Assembly: GCA_013396655.1 (NCBI GenBank)
Contig: WBMV01003156.1
Location: 62,001-126,000, forward strand
Direction of reading: 5' to 3'
DNA from: Campylorhamphus procurvoides
Taxonomy: Eukaryota > Chordata > Aves > Passeriformes > Dendrocolaptidae
Length of the DNA: 64,000 nucleotides
Shown here: piece by piece, positions 26,001-38,498 of the stretch
How the letters are laid out: the number at the start of each line of letters is the position of its first letter
Numbering within the stretch: position 1 is the stretch's first letter
Position numbers and translations under genes: made by a program
Notes under the pieces: model-generated
What the model saw: only the letters and a program-made list of their open reading frames with translations
Database searches by the model: none
What the model was told of the DNA's origin: nothing

Positions 26001-27883
26001 TTGGTGTTTCTCTATATGTAACTATGACACTCATAACTCAAGCAATATTTCTGTTAAATATTTCTCAATAGAAACCAGAAATTGGTCAGTCAGAGAATCA
26101 GAACCCCACCCTGCTATAAGCTATATACAGAAACCTCTTTCTCTTTTTCCTTTTGTATATATCTTGCAATCTTATGTGTCCTATCTGTAATTAATTTCAA
26201 GGGTGTCCTATTTTTCCTGATACTATCCTCTGCTGCTTCAACATATGTGTAGTTTTCAATTAGCCAGTCATATTTCCTCTCCATAAGAATGCAAGATCAA
26301 TCAATAAAGCCCAAGAACAGGGGAAAACGTTACATGGATTTTCTTGGTTTATTCCCAAAGTCTTTGCCTTTCCTTCTCTGCTAGTTCTGCCACTGATGCT
26401 AATTCTCCATCAGCTATACTGACAGCATGGGTAGATTTGTTTGTACTGCTAACTCCTTCATGTGCGGTTGTGCCAAATTCATAGGCCACGTGGGACTGAA
26501 TATATTCACCACACTCATTAGTCTGCATGATAAGACTTATTTCTATTATATGACAAGATGACACTATCAGTTTTAATTATTTCTATCATTTACAACTGGG
26601 ACTTAGGTTCACAAAACGGCTATATAATCATGTTAATAATAATTGCAAAATTGCTGCAAATTTCCATCAAATCAAATGGTTAATTCTTTCTTTCTTTAAG
26701 AAAAATTTTGCTGAACATATAAAAGTCATCTTTGCAAATTTTCTGAGATGGAAAATGACCTACGCAACTTTTTGTAAGAGGGCTTTTTTTTTCGGATTTA
26801 TCTATTCCTCATACAATTTTCATTACTGAAGTACACTTCAGAGCCTTTAAAATAATACATACATCTCATAACCTTATACACTCAAAAGTTAGTCCTAGTA
26901 GTTCAAGAGTGGTACAAATATGAAACTTTCTTTACATTTGCATTTATATTTATATTGCATTTTTGAAACATTTATTCCGCATAGAAAGCATTTAAAAAAT
27001 CATGCCGGAGTACTATAAAATTTTTTATGACAGCAAATTGCAGGATACCAAATTAAAGTTTTACTGAAGTTACTGGAGTGTAAAAGGATCTCACTTTCCA
27101 CTCATGTCTAATAGAACACTAGTCTTGATAAAAATATTTCTTGTTCTGCTTTAGATGAAGGACATATAGTTTTACAGAGTCACAATATTTGGCTTTCCCA
27201 GTAATTTACAATACTGAAATTTATTATTTTTTAAAACAAATATTCATAAACCGTTGAAGAAAACATTTGTGGTGAATAATTACTATGCAATTCTATAGAG
27301 ATACCATGAAGAAATTATTATACATCATTCATGATATATAGAGTAGGTACAGTAAAGACAGTTGATTCATGCCTCTGCAAACAAATATTTTTGAAGTTTA
27401 ATATGAATAAATTTTCTGTATAAAAGTATAATCTTACATGATTTTTTTGGTATTTAGACATACAATGGACATGTGAATTTACATCTTGTTTAGTTCAGGA
27501 ACTATTAGCATTTATTGTGAAGACGTGATTTTTCTCACCAGGTTTTCAGCTGTATTTTGTTCTCAAGAGACTACAAGTATATAGTAGTGTGAAGAAGGAC
27601 ACGGTTCAAAGTCCAGTCCTGAGAACCTGAAAATTTTCCCTGCTCTGTCTGTAGATTTTTTCCTTTTAAACCAACCGTAAGTTTGCCACTGGTGATTTCA
27701 TCACTGCTTCATCTTTCTGTTTTGGGGTTAATTAATCCAGCCTGCTTTTAGGTCTGGAGATTAGATCAAGAAGCAGGAAATTAAGCCATTGTCCTTTTAA
27801 TAGCGAGGGCATCATAGATACTTGTATTTAATGACATAATTCCTTCTTTCTGCAGAAAACTGGCTTGATCTTGTCTGCTTACT
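23009..27883. other. AT-rich non-coding stretch
   Basis: No gene or clear interspersed repeat is seen. A minus-strand frame of 109 codons (25378-25707) has no motif I know and no splice context I could confirm. A TA/CA-rich patch at 24403-24440 is listed separately. Confidence 0.55.
24403..24440. repeat. TA/CA dinucleotide-rich microsatellite
   Basis: Alternating purine-pyrimidine steps (tacata, cacaca, tatata) run through the whole 38 bp. It is an imperfect compound repeat. Confidence 0.85.
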
Positions 27884-28440
27884 ATGGAATCACAGAACCT
27901 CAGACTGGTTGAGGTTGGAAGGTCATCTGTTCAACCACCCTGCTCAAACAGGGCCACCTACAAATGCCCCAGTCAGCCCCTTCATCATCTTTGTGGCACT
28001 TCACTGGCTTCTCTCCAGTATGCCCACATCTCTCTTGTCCTGTGGAGCCCAGAACTGGACTCATCTGTCCAAGTGTGGCCGCACCAGTGCTGATAAAGGG
28101 AAAGAATCACCTTCCTCCACCTGATGGCAATAATTTGCCTAAGGCAGCCCAGGGGACCATTGACCTTGTTTTCTGTGGTTGTTCCTCTACAGGTACAGGA
28201 CTTTGCACTTCCTCTTTTTGAACTGCATAAGGAGTCTGACATGACATCTCTGGATGGCATCGTAATCCTCTTGTGTATCAGCCACTACTCTCAGTTTTGT
28301 GTCATCAGCAAACTTGCTGGGATACCTCTGTGACTCCTGGGTAATACTTCTGGTTATAGCACTCCAACTAGACATCAAGTTTTCTTTGTATTGTCTTGTC
28401 CCTCCACTCAAGAGATGCTTGCTATTAAAAGAGATATTCA
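27884..28440 (-). mobile_element. CR1 LINE fragment with reverse-transcriptase remnant
   Basis: This is a minus-strand CR1 copy. Reading the plus strand one meets the reverse complement of the 3' tail first (gaatcacagaacctcagac, ggttgaggttggaaggtcat), then gagcccagaactggactc, gcaccagtgctgataaag and the RT-coding region. Translating the minus strand upstream of 28312 gives the catalytic motif Phe-Ala-Asp-Asp at 28301-28312, followed by TKL and then a VADTQED..AIQR segment and KCKVLYL, which are CR1 ORF2 features. Part of the 3' region between about 27975 and 27990 is deleted. The frame is broken upstream, so this is a dead copy. Confidence 0.93.
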
Positions 28441-30507
28441 CATGAAAAAAGAACAAACCAAAAAACCAAACAGTAGTCTGTGTTATAAGATTCAGTTCTT
28501 GCCTTTGCTGTGCCTTAGTGAACCTATTATTTTAGTTTTACTCAGAGAAATTAAAAAAATGCCACCTACTCTACAAACCAGACCAAAGGCAATTTTAAAA
28601 CTATTTTTTTTATTTCTATATTTCACTAATATCCTGTTGTTAAAAGTTACCATTTTCTAACACCTAAGATAAATCTGTCAGGCAAGCTTTTAGTGTTTTT
28701 ATCTCAACAACAGGCTGAACAGTGAGCTGCTCTGAACTTTCATCTCCTTGTTTTACCTATTTTCAAGTTGTGTTTCAACTTTTATCCACCTACTATTGTT
28801 ATTCTTCCATGTGGGATGGACTCAGACGGCCTTTAAAGTCAGAGATGCTTATTCCTTTTTAGCACGCAAGACAGCACACAGGAGATGGTTCCCTCTGTTT
28901 CTACTAGCTCTTGCTTTCTTACATTCTTCCACTTTTTTTCTTCCACTGCTACTTAGCATAATTCCCCTCTCCTTATTGACAGGTACATCTGAGAAACTGC
29001 ACATATGTGCAAAGTTGATTTTCTCCAAGAAACTTAGCAGCTGCTTTATTCTTGTTTAGTGTTCTGTTCATGCACCTTATTAAATGGTTAAATAAATTAA
29101 ATCCATTGAGCAGTTTGAAATCCATGTGTCTGGGTCTGTCCCTTGGAGATCAGGGCAGCACTCACACTGACCAGGGCATCCTACACTTCCTGTATGTGAT
29201 CCATCTTCTCATTCAAAGCTTCTGCAGACACCTCATGATGACATATTTCCTTCTAAGAGGTACATTTCAGCTTCGCCTGCTCAACAAACAGGTGATACCA
29301 CTCCTCAAAAAATCTCAAATCCAACCAAACATTTATTTATATATTTAATTCCAAATATACCTTTATTTTCAGTTAGTCTTATATCTATTTCTCTTTTAGG
29401 GCTTAAAATACCACTGAAGCTTTTTGAGTTATTAATCCTTTCTAATTATTTTCATAAAGTTTTTGCCTTTTGTGTCTATACAGTATGAAACAACAAGACC
29501 AGAATCCTGCCTTTTTCAACTACACGACAAATTCAGAGTTCATCCACTGATAAAGTTGGTGAAGGTCAATCACTCTTCTAAGTGTTATTCAACGTGGAGT
29601 AATGGCAAGTACACTTGTAAATGAAAAAGGTTTTTCTTGCAAAAGAAGATGTATCACAATAAAATACCTGTCTCCCTTGAAAATAGACTATTTCAAAGTA
29701 AATTTTGATATTCAGTTTTCTTTAAGGCATGTCAAATTAATCATTAATAATTAGTTGAAAAACTATAGTTTTTTCTTATTTGTAAGACAGTCGCAATCTA
29801 TTTTGCATCTGACTGAGTATATAAAAATGAATTAAGATTTAGGACTATTCATGAGCTTGTTTCTTGCAATCTATTATTCATGTCACATTATCGATAACTT
29901 ATTTGACACTGCATTCCCTAGAAGAAAATACTGAATAGAGGCATTGATAAACTCATTTAAATCCTAACTTTGATCTCCCATGCATAAAATAAGTGTACAA
30001 AATTTGTCATTGTGTTCTTCACACAGGATAGACATTAAAAAAAAATAATGACGAGAACATTATTTAATCAATAGGTTACATCTTTAACTAAACAGTGGAA
30101 AGGAAGAGAGTTTTTTCTCATAATTCACTTTGCCTTACATAACTTTGCTTACTTCAAAAATGTAGTTTCAGGTGCATAAGGAAAGCCTTCTAAGTTGTCT
30201 GGTATTGGAGGTTTCTGCCCTTTCTGCGAGTGAAAGTTTTTTCAACTTCATCCTAGAAGTAAGAAATGGTAAGAAGTGGATCTTTGCCTCTATCTCCTCT
30301 GAACAAAAGTTGTAATAAAGTCTCCTGTCTCCTCAGTCCATTCAACAGACTGTTGCCCTCAGGTTTCTCAACACTTTCTGTCTCTAACACTGTAGCTTCT
30401 CCAGAAAGCCTCGCTCCTTTTTCTCTTGTCATGCTCTGGGACATAAACACTGTTGTGCTTCTGTGGCCTAATGTGGACATCCTCAAAATCTGTGTTGTCT
30501 CATATCA
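28441..30507. other. Non-coding stretch
   Basis: No gene is recognised. Plus-strand frames near 28748-29348 (103 and 98 codons) are rich in Leu, Phe and Ser, as expected from pyrimidine-rich DNA, and show no family signature. The start is A/C-rich (about 28443-28471). Confidence 0.55.
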
Positions 30508-30640
30508 GAGACTCACAGATTGGTTCATGTTGGAACGGACCACAGTGGCTCACCTGGTCCAACCTCCCTGCTCAAGCAGGGTCATCTGAGAGCACATGGC
30601 ACAGGACTGTGTACAGACAGTTCTTGAGTATCTCCAGGGT
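30508..30640 (-). mobile_element. CR1 LINE 3'-end fragment, left arm of an inverted pair
   Basis: The plus strand reads the reverse complement of a CR1 tail: actcacagattggttcatg, then ggtccaacctccctgctcaa, catctgagagcacatggc and ttgagtatctccaggg. The fragment stops at 30640, exactly where a plus-strand CR1 copy of a similar subgroup begins. Confidence 0.9.
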
Positions 30641-30925
30641 GACAAGAGGATGGAACCAAGCTCTTCTCAATGGTGACAAGCAACAGGAAAAAAGACAACA
30701 GGCAGAAACCAGAACTTGAATATGAGGAAGAACTTCTTTACTCTGTGAGTGACTATACACTAGAAGAGAATGCAAAGAGACAGTGTGGAGTCTTCATCAC
30801 TGGAGATATTCAAGAAAAATCTGAACGCAATCCTCTGCCATGTGCTCTCAGATGACCTTGTCTGAGCTGGGAGGTGGGACCCACTATGGTCCCTTTCAAC
30901 CTTACCCATTCTGTGATTCTGTGAA
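30641..30925 (+). mobile_element. CR1 LINE 3'-end fragment, right arm of an inverted pair
   Basis: A plus-strand CR1 copy begins at gacaagaggatggaaccaag and continues through gaagaacttctttactctg, gtggagtcttcatcactgg, gagatattcaagaaaaatc, ccatgtgctctcagatgac and tccctttcaacc to the terminal attctgtgattctgtgaa. It is 5'-truncated. Its last 100 bp or so are largely complementary to the neighbouring minus-strand copy. Confidence 0.92.
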
Positions 30926-33900
30926 CAACAAAGTCTTAAAGGCGTTTCTAAAATTTACTCTTAAATTATCTTATACTGAAAAGATATAGCCAGTTTGATT
31001 TACTAGCAAACACAGGTTGCAGCAGTATAGGTAAATCCTTTTAAAATTGATTGCTAAAAAAAATTTGGAGTTTTGACATTTTTTGTCCTGCATACTTTGT
31101 ATATTGTTATTTTTGCCTGTTAAACTTGGACCACAAGTAACCTTTTCCCTTTGAGGCAAATTCAGTGCAGGAAGAGCTTCATAATTTATTAGTTAACCTC
31201 TGCTTAGTAGAATTCATTGTGGTTTGGAATGCAGTTGCATAGGAAGAGTATTCCTGAATAATGTATTTTCTTCTGTAACAGTAGGAAAGTGTAACATTGC
31301 CAAAGTGAAACAGGTACACAGACCTTAGTGGTGATAGAATTCTGAGGCACAGTTTTTTAGAAAAAATGGATGCAGTGGGAAGAACTGATGAATTTAGATC
31401 TAGAATGATAGTTAATGAAATGGTGAAAAAGCAAAAGGAAAAAGACCACTGAGTCGTTCAGCCAGTAGAAGTATTTAACACAGAAATTGCCCTTCACTTA
31501 AACAATGTGTCCCTCCTTTTTCTTCATTTAAAGAGCTGAAATTTTCAGTAGAGCATCTTCTTCACTGCACTTATCAATTCCTTCACCCCTCCAGACCGAG
31601 AGCTTCCTCCCAGGACCAATTTCTTAGACAAGGCTCACATATTAGAAACAAGGGACAGCGAGGCTCCTAAAGCTTCAGCTTGTCCTGGGCTCTGAATAAG
31701 ACCAGGATGTGTATCCAGGTGATAGAAACTGGGAAGTGCTTAGAAAGCTCAGAGTAGAAACACAATTAAGGGTTTGTTTGGGATGTGATTGTTACTGCCA
31801 AAGAGTGGATTTTTCAGTGAATATCTCTCTTTATACAGACTAGGTAATTTTTTCAGAACAAGTGCTACATATTTGTCATAGGTCAAACTTGCTTTTACCC
31901 AACAGAAGATGCTCATCTTTCCAGATCAGCTGGGATATTGCTTTCAAACAACAATGATGAGTGTGAGAATGTCCTGTCAAGCTGCTGGAAAATGTAAATG
32001 GTTTAGATTGCAGCTGGACTGGAGCTGAATTAGATTATCTCTAAGGAAGCATTCATGATCTTGATCTTCTTGATCTCTTTCAGACTGATGCTCAGTGTAG
32101 CTTACCTCTGATCACAATTTTCCTGTATTTCCTTCAGCAGTTTGTTGACATTCAACTACTCATTTAAGATTGTAATCTAAAGTGGTTCTTAAGTTGAGCT
32201 TTGTATTACCATTTTATTTACATAATGGACTGAATTTGTAGAGAAGAAAGAATAGTACTCCAAGTGAAAAAGAGGGGGGAAATTAAAAGCAACACCTAAA
32301 TTTCCCTCTTCAGCATTGAAAGGATGCATGATTTCTATAGGGATGCTACAATTTGAGTAGGTTAGTAACTGAAAATAGGTCACTGGAAGGGAAAATATTT
32401 CTTTGCTTTTATTATAATAGCTTCATAAGAGCTAAACAGCAGATGTAAGCATAGTGCTTACTTATTTAAATCTCCATTAAGCAGCCGTAATTTTTTTCTG
32501 CTGCTACACCTAGATGATGATGAAAAAAATGGTCTCTAGGTAATTGTGACTATATTGCAGCATTCCCTATATCACAAGATAGAAATGGGTGATTGGTAAA
32601 TTAATGACAGGATTTGTATAACACAGAAATGGATGCTTTACAGGCTCATTCAGGCTTGCATTTGTCCTGCAAATATTTTCCTGTCCTACCTTAAACAGAC
32701 AAAAAGCAATATCTTTGCTGACAAGGAATTGAACTAAATCTGCTAGTTCTTTTACTTGTCACAATATATTGTTGATTGGAGCAATAATCTACTGAACCCA
32801 ATCATGCCTGAGTGATGACCTTCTCGTTACTGCCATGTGAGGTGGCTAGAAATCTCATCAGTACATCACTTAATACATATTCAGCAAATCATACGTATTT
32901 CAGCACGTAGCCTATGTCTTTAAGTAACAGATAGAACCTTTAAAAGTAGATAATGACGTAGCATCAAATGTGTTCATGGTTTGATGGCCAGGGAGACAGT
33001 TTTAATAGGAAGCAATTCATTGGACTTTTTATTCTTCAATATATCCTTCTTTAAAAATTCCACTTTCTGTGATGCATAAGCATATTTGTCTGCTCACCCC
33101 TCCTAATAAAGACTCACTGCTGAATTTAAGACATAACTTTTTTTTTCCATTTCTTTATGTTTCTTCCTAATCCATTCTCTCCTCTCAATTAAGAATCCAA
33201 TCTGCATTCTATTTAAACTGTAATAGGTTAGGAATCCACAAGATTAATTATTAACAAGACTTGCTTATAGAAAATGAATTTGCTGGGTTTATTTGTCATT
33301 TGCACAGATTCATCTTTCTCCTCTTTTAGCTACATGACAGATGGGACACTAATAATGCAAATGTTCTATAAACAACTCCTAAAATTTAAGGTATTCTTGT
33401 TTAAAAACATCAGACATTTATGATATGAACATAATACAATTTATTTCAAACTTCAATGTAGCAGGTCATTTCCTAGCAGAGAATGTATAAGGGCAGCTTA
33501 CTCGTAGCTCCATCCATTCAAAGTTTATTTTAAACAGTTCATTTCAGCAAGGAAGGCCTTAAAAAATAAAAGCAAACCAAACCAAATGAAATAAAATAAG
33601 TAACATAACATAACTACAAGAAAATAAAACTTTAAAAGGAAGACTTAGTTTCAAACTTATCTAAAAAGACTGGCAGTGTGAATTCAGAGAAAGATCTTCA
33701 TGGACTTTCACAAAAGAGTAAAAGGGCTACAATTATGCAGTTCTGTTAGCTCTATCTTTCCAATATAAACTGCAGCCTTGTGGACATCAGTTATAGGAAA
33801 GTGAAAATATATTTCTTGAGACAGTTCAGCCACTGACTTCCGTTATAATAAATTTTGACCAGGTAGTAGGTTCAGAATTTCAGAAGAACTGCACAAGGTG

Positions 33901-36446
33901 ACAATATAAAGTTGTTGTTATTAATCAGTTGCAACTGATGACCAAGTGTGAGCACTGAGTATCTTTTATTGCCTATGCTGGAAAATCTGACACAAGTCAG
34001 TAATTTGAAAGTGAAACAAAACCAACCCAAACCCAAATAGTTATGGCTTGAAAATATTCTAATTATCAAGCAAAAATTAGAAAAATAACATTAGCCAAAA
34101 CCAGGAATGTTTTGAAGGAAGTTTTGAATTTATTGTTACCATGTTTTTTTAAGACAATTGTAAATCAGTCCAGTACTGACACGTGGTAGGATGCAAAATA
34201 TGTACTGGTAATAAACCACCACTTATTGCTAAATAAAATTAACAGAAGTCTGAGACGATATGAGACCATATCACATTCTAGTTCTCCAATCCATTATGTG
34301 AAAGAGACCACTGTGCAATCTTAACAAGTCCTGGCCTAATAATAGTGCTTACAACAGATCCATGCCATAATCTGTAATACTAAATTCCTCTGTAAAGAAC
34401 CTGTCAGGAGATAGGCTGATGTTACAGCTGCTTAGCTACATACAGCTAACAGTTCAGGGCAAACCTCGTGGGAAGCTTGTTTTAGTATCAAAGTCTTAAT
34501 AGAGCATGACCTTGAGTAGAGAGGCAGGCAATTTGTGAGAAACTTTAGGTGTGAATGCTTGCTCAGCAATACTTTGAAAAGATCCATCCGTGCAGGTCAC
34601 ACTATGCTTGAAAGCTGCAGAAGAATAAGGTGCCGGTATTCCAGCAGTTATGTCCTTATGTTCCAGCTCGAATAATAGAAACACCATACAGTGTGCTGCT
34701 ATTTTTACAATTCAAGATTTTTCAGGGTATTTTTGACTATAATCTACAATTCATGTAAATCCTGCAGTTTTCACAAGGAAACCCTAATTTTGTGCTCAAA
34801 TCTTGATTGTCTTCTGTAATAGAAAAACATTAATCTCCAATGGTATGGCTGTTAGATTTCAGTTAGATTCCCAGGACAAAATTTATAAAAGCTGAAGGAA
34901 GAGTCAGCAATTTGCTATGTAAGATCTATCTTTTTAAAATGCAATAAGGCTTGATCAGCCATGAAGAGATGTTAAACACTTCAGCAAGACCTTAGTTCTT
35001 TACTGTAAAATTTTAGTTTTAGGTACTAAGCTGCAATTGGGGAAATTTATGAGCTTCAACAATAAAACGTTAACTGTGGTCTCCTTCCATAAAATTTCCT
35101 AGAAATCCTGTAAAGCATGTTTGTCAAAAGCCACTTAAAATGGTAGAAGTCTGAATCCTTGGTTCTATATACTGGAATTATTTTTGCTGAACCGTGGTCA
35201 TACTCTTGTAAAATATATACAATTGGCAAAATTAGCTCGTGTGAAATATTGTTGGTGTAATAAATCTGAAGTGTTTTATGAAGTGTGGTGAGCTCTACGA
35301 ATCAACTATGAGAGGTAACTACTACTATACTAGTCATTTGCAATTTAAGGATATGAGCTACCATATTCTTGATGTGAACGACTGCTTAAGTTTAACCTTC
35401 ATGTAGAGCCATACCACATATTCTGCTATAACACATGGTTCATGTTTAGCCTAGCCAAATGTTTTCTATGACAGACTATTATTGAGGCTCAAGTTTGAAA
35501 GGGAAATATTAAACCCCAATTGTTTAGCTAAGCTTTTCTTGTCCTAGAAACTAAAGGAAGGCCTGCACAGCCCTCAGAGGAAACTGCAACCGATCAATAT
35601 ATTTTCATTCTGTGTTTGGCTCCTGGCAAGACCAGGCTGCCTTTCCCACCTGCACAAACTGTAGTATTACACTACCATCAGGTTCTTTACCATTCTGTGT
35701 AACACTATCACTGTCCCTCTATTCCAGGCTTTGAAAAGACTTCTACAGAAACTACCTGTGTTCGAGATACAGCCATTTTTGTGACTGTTATTTCCCATCA
35801 AATGATGACTATAAAATAAAGTAATACATGAAACTATTTGACAGAATTCACACTCTTTTCTATGATGCTGAAAATAGTGTAATTATACCAAATAATGACA
35901 AGATATTCTCATCATAATTTCCATTTACGGAACTACCACTTTTTCTAAACTGTCCAACACTATGAGTTTACTGTGAAAGAGCAATATTATCAATAATGAG
36001 GCAGCTGCATATTTCTGAGGAATAAATCTTTTTTAATGGTTTATTATTGCCTTGAGATGGTGATACTGTCAATTTTGTTATCTTTAAATGAAAATTCCAG
36101 TATGTTCATTAATCATTAAAACCATTGCACTGTTTTAATAGAGAGATTTAGAAGAGTTTATTCCATGTCTCCATACCTGTAGAGTTTTCCAGTGAAAATT
36201 ATTGGGGTTTTTTCTATATTGTATGACATCACTTTCTCTTGAAGGTCAAGGACCATGTTTATATTATTCACATGAAACTTCTGGGAATAGTAACAAACAT
36301 TTTACGCATGGTTGAAAGACCCATCACGATGATTTGAGATTAAGGCAAAGTGTCATTTCATTGCACTATAAAAGCTTTGTGCACCCATGTCACAAGTTCA
36401 ATGTGTGGTTCTCATCTGAATGATAAGAATAATGTAGAAAAAAATT

Positions 36447-36681
36447 ACAGAGGAGGGTCATGAAGATTATTAAGGAGTGGAGAAACTTTATTACATAGAG
36501 ATTCCCAAATTACTGGATTTAATAAGATTGGGGCTTAAGCAATTCAAGAAAATGGTGATTAATATGAAAACTGGAAAAAATGTGGAACAAATTAGAGATA
36601 GCAGATATTCAATAAAACCTGTAAGAGCTATTATTCAAGCAGGTATAAAGGATTTAAAAAGATATCTATTTTTCCAACAAT
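36447..36681 (+). mobile_element. Probable ancient CR1/L3-like LINE remnant
   Basis: The phrases acagaggagggtcatgaag, attattaaggagtgg and agattggggcttaagcaatt follow the order of the corresponding CR1 3' region, which in younger copies reads gagaagggccacgaagatga and onward. Similarity is weak and AT drift is heavy, so this would be an old insertion. A chance match cannot be excluded without an alignment. Confidence 0.4.
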
Positions 36682-36734
36682 GAAAATTTTTACAAGATGT
36701 CTAGTCCATACAGCTTAGATTTCCAGCTAGGTAG

Positions 36735-36811
36735 TGTTTTTTGTTTTGTTTTGGGGGTTTTTTGTTGTTGTTTTTGTGGTGTTTTTGTTTGTTTGTTTAC
36801 TTATTTATTTC
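36735..36811. repeat. T/G-rich low-complexity tract
   Basis: Runs of T with spaced G, including ggggg near 36754 and several gttt units, fill about 77 bp on the plus strand. Confidence 0.85.
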
Positions 36812-38246
36812 TTCTTCTGTGTCTTCAGTGAAAGAATTTAGTAAAAGGATTGAATTTCTCCATGGGATGATTTTTTTTTTTTTCCATAAACCACATCATT
36901 TTTTTCTGGAAATCACAACATAATGAAGAGTGGAAGCAACTAGTGTTTTGTGTAGTTGAGACAAGGGTGAAGGGTTTGTCTCAGGACATCCACCAGTACA
37001 CATGTAGCCAATACCAATGAAGGTTGAACCTGGGCTTGCTGCTGATGTGATTTAAAATTTGTGTGGCCTCAGGCTGATGCATAGGAACATAAATGAGCCC
37101 AGAGTTACTCAGGGTTTTTAACATCTCCTTGCTTTTGCAGAGTCCTTACTGCCCAGAATAAAACCCCAGAACAAGGCCATCTTATCTTCATAGGCTTGAA
37201 GAATACATCACACATAATATACGCAGCTAGTATGCTACTAGTGCAAATGAAGACTAGAAATATTGCTGGATGATGAACAGTTTGCAAAGTTCAGTTTTCT
37301 TTGCAAGTCTTAAATAGTAACACTTCCTCCATGCTGTTCTTGAAATACTGATAATCGTACACTTATCCTAATTTTCTACCTAATCGGAAACTATTTCTAT
37401 AGCAAGTCGTCTGCCATGGAGTTCCATTAGCAGATTTCAAATATTGACTAGCAAGAGAAGTATTCATTTTCCTGAGATGAACAATCTATAAGATAATGTA
37501 CAGTATGTGTACAATTGCTATTAATGGAAAATTGATGAGGATAAATCATATTTGTAAAGAAGTTACTGGTTGGTAAACACTTCATAAATAAAAGATAAGC
37601 CTACTTGAATAGGCAGCTCCTAATAAGTATTTCAAACTATACTGATGCCAAGAACTAAAGTAATACCTACTATGAAGTAATAATGTTGTTTTAGCTGTAT
37701 GGTTTAAAGATGTAACAGCCTAATTGTAATCTTAGCCAAATAAAATCTCCTTACTAAATTAACACTCTTCTGTGATTTTATAAGGCATATTGTCTGATTT
37801 CAGAACGCAACAACCAAAAGTATGAAGTGCAGGTATCGGCTCTTTTATGTTTACAGATCCATGTAGGTCTAAGAAACATAGATGCACAGTTTCTGTATGT
37901 ATCAAAATATTTGCATTTGTATTATTTTCCAAGATGAACTTTGCTGATGAATAAGGAAATGAACTCAATCACTTTTATTAAAAAGGGTTTAACAAAAAAC
38001 AAAACAACAAAACTAATGGAAGGGGGCATTTTAACACTGTAATAGGATATATGCTTGTTCTACTGAAACCAAAATTATTGTAACATCCATTTCCTTGTTT
38101 CTGCACTTAATTGTTAATGCAGTGACAAAATTAAGTAATTAATCTTTTGCATCTATTTATGCAACTGGCACTTTTCTAGTAGTTAAATAGATATTTGCTT
38201 AATTCACTTGTTCTCTGTTATAAATCCCTGGAGATACACTGTTGAA

Positions 38247-38498
38247 GTCCCTTCTCAGTCATGTCTTCTGGAGAGTTAACAGGCCCAGCTGCCTCAGCCT
38301 TTCCTTGTAAGAGAGGTGCTCCAGTCATCCCTGTTGCCCTCCACTGCACTGTCTCCAGGAGCTCCATGCCTCTTGTACTGAGGAGCCCAGAACTGGACCC
38401 AGCACTCCAGATCCAGCCCCATTAGTGTTGAGTAGAGGGGGCAGGATCACCTTCCCTTACCTGGCAATGCTGTTCTTAATGCACCCCAGGATGCTTCA
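38247..38498 (-). mobile_element. CR1 LINE internal fragment
   Basis: The plus strand shows the reverse complement of the CR1 ORF2 end: ggcccagctgcctcagcc, gctccagtcatccctgttgc, gaggagcccagaactgg, ttagtgttgagtagaggggg, caggatcaccttccctta and atgctgttcttaatgcaccc. The extreme 3' tail is missing, so this is an internal piece on the minus strand. Sequence beyond 38498 no longer aligns by eye. Confidence 0.92.

Larger units (their letters stand above)
30926..38246. other. Long AT-rich non-coding stretch
   Basis: Over 7 kb without a recognisable gene. Two items inside are listed separately: a probable very old CR1-like fragment at 36447-36681 and a T/G tract at 36735-36811. The frames are short and unremarkable. 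Confidence 0.55.
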
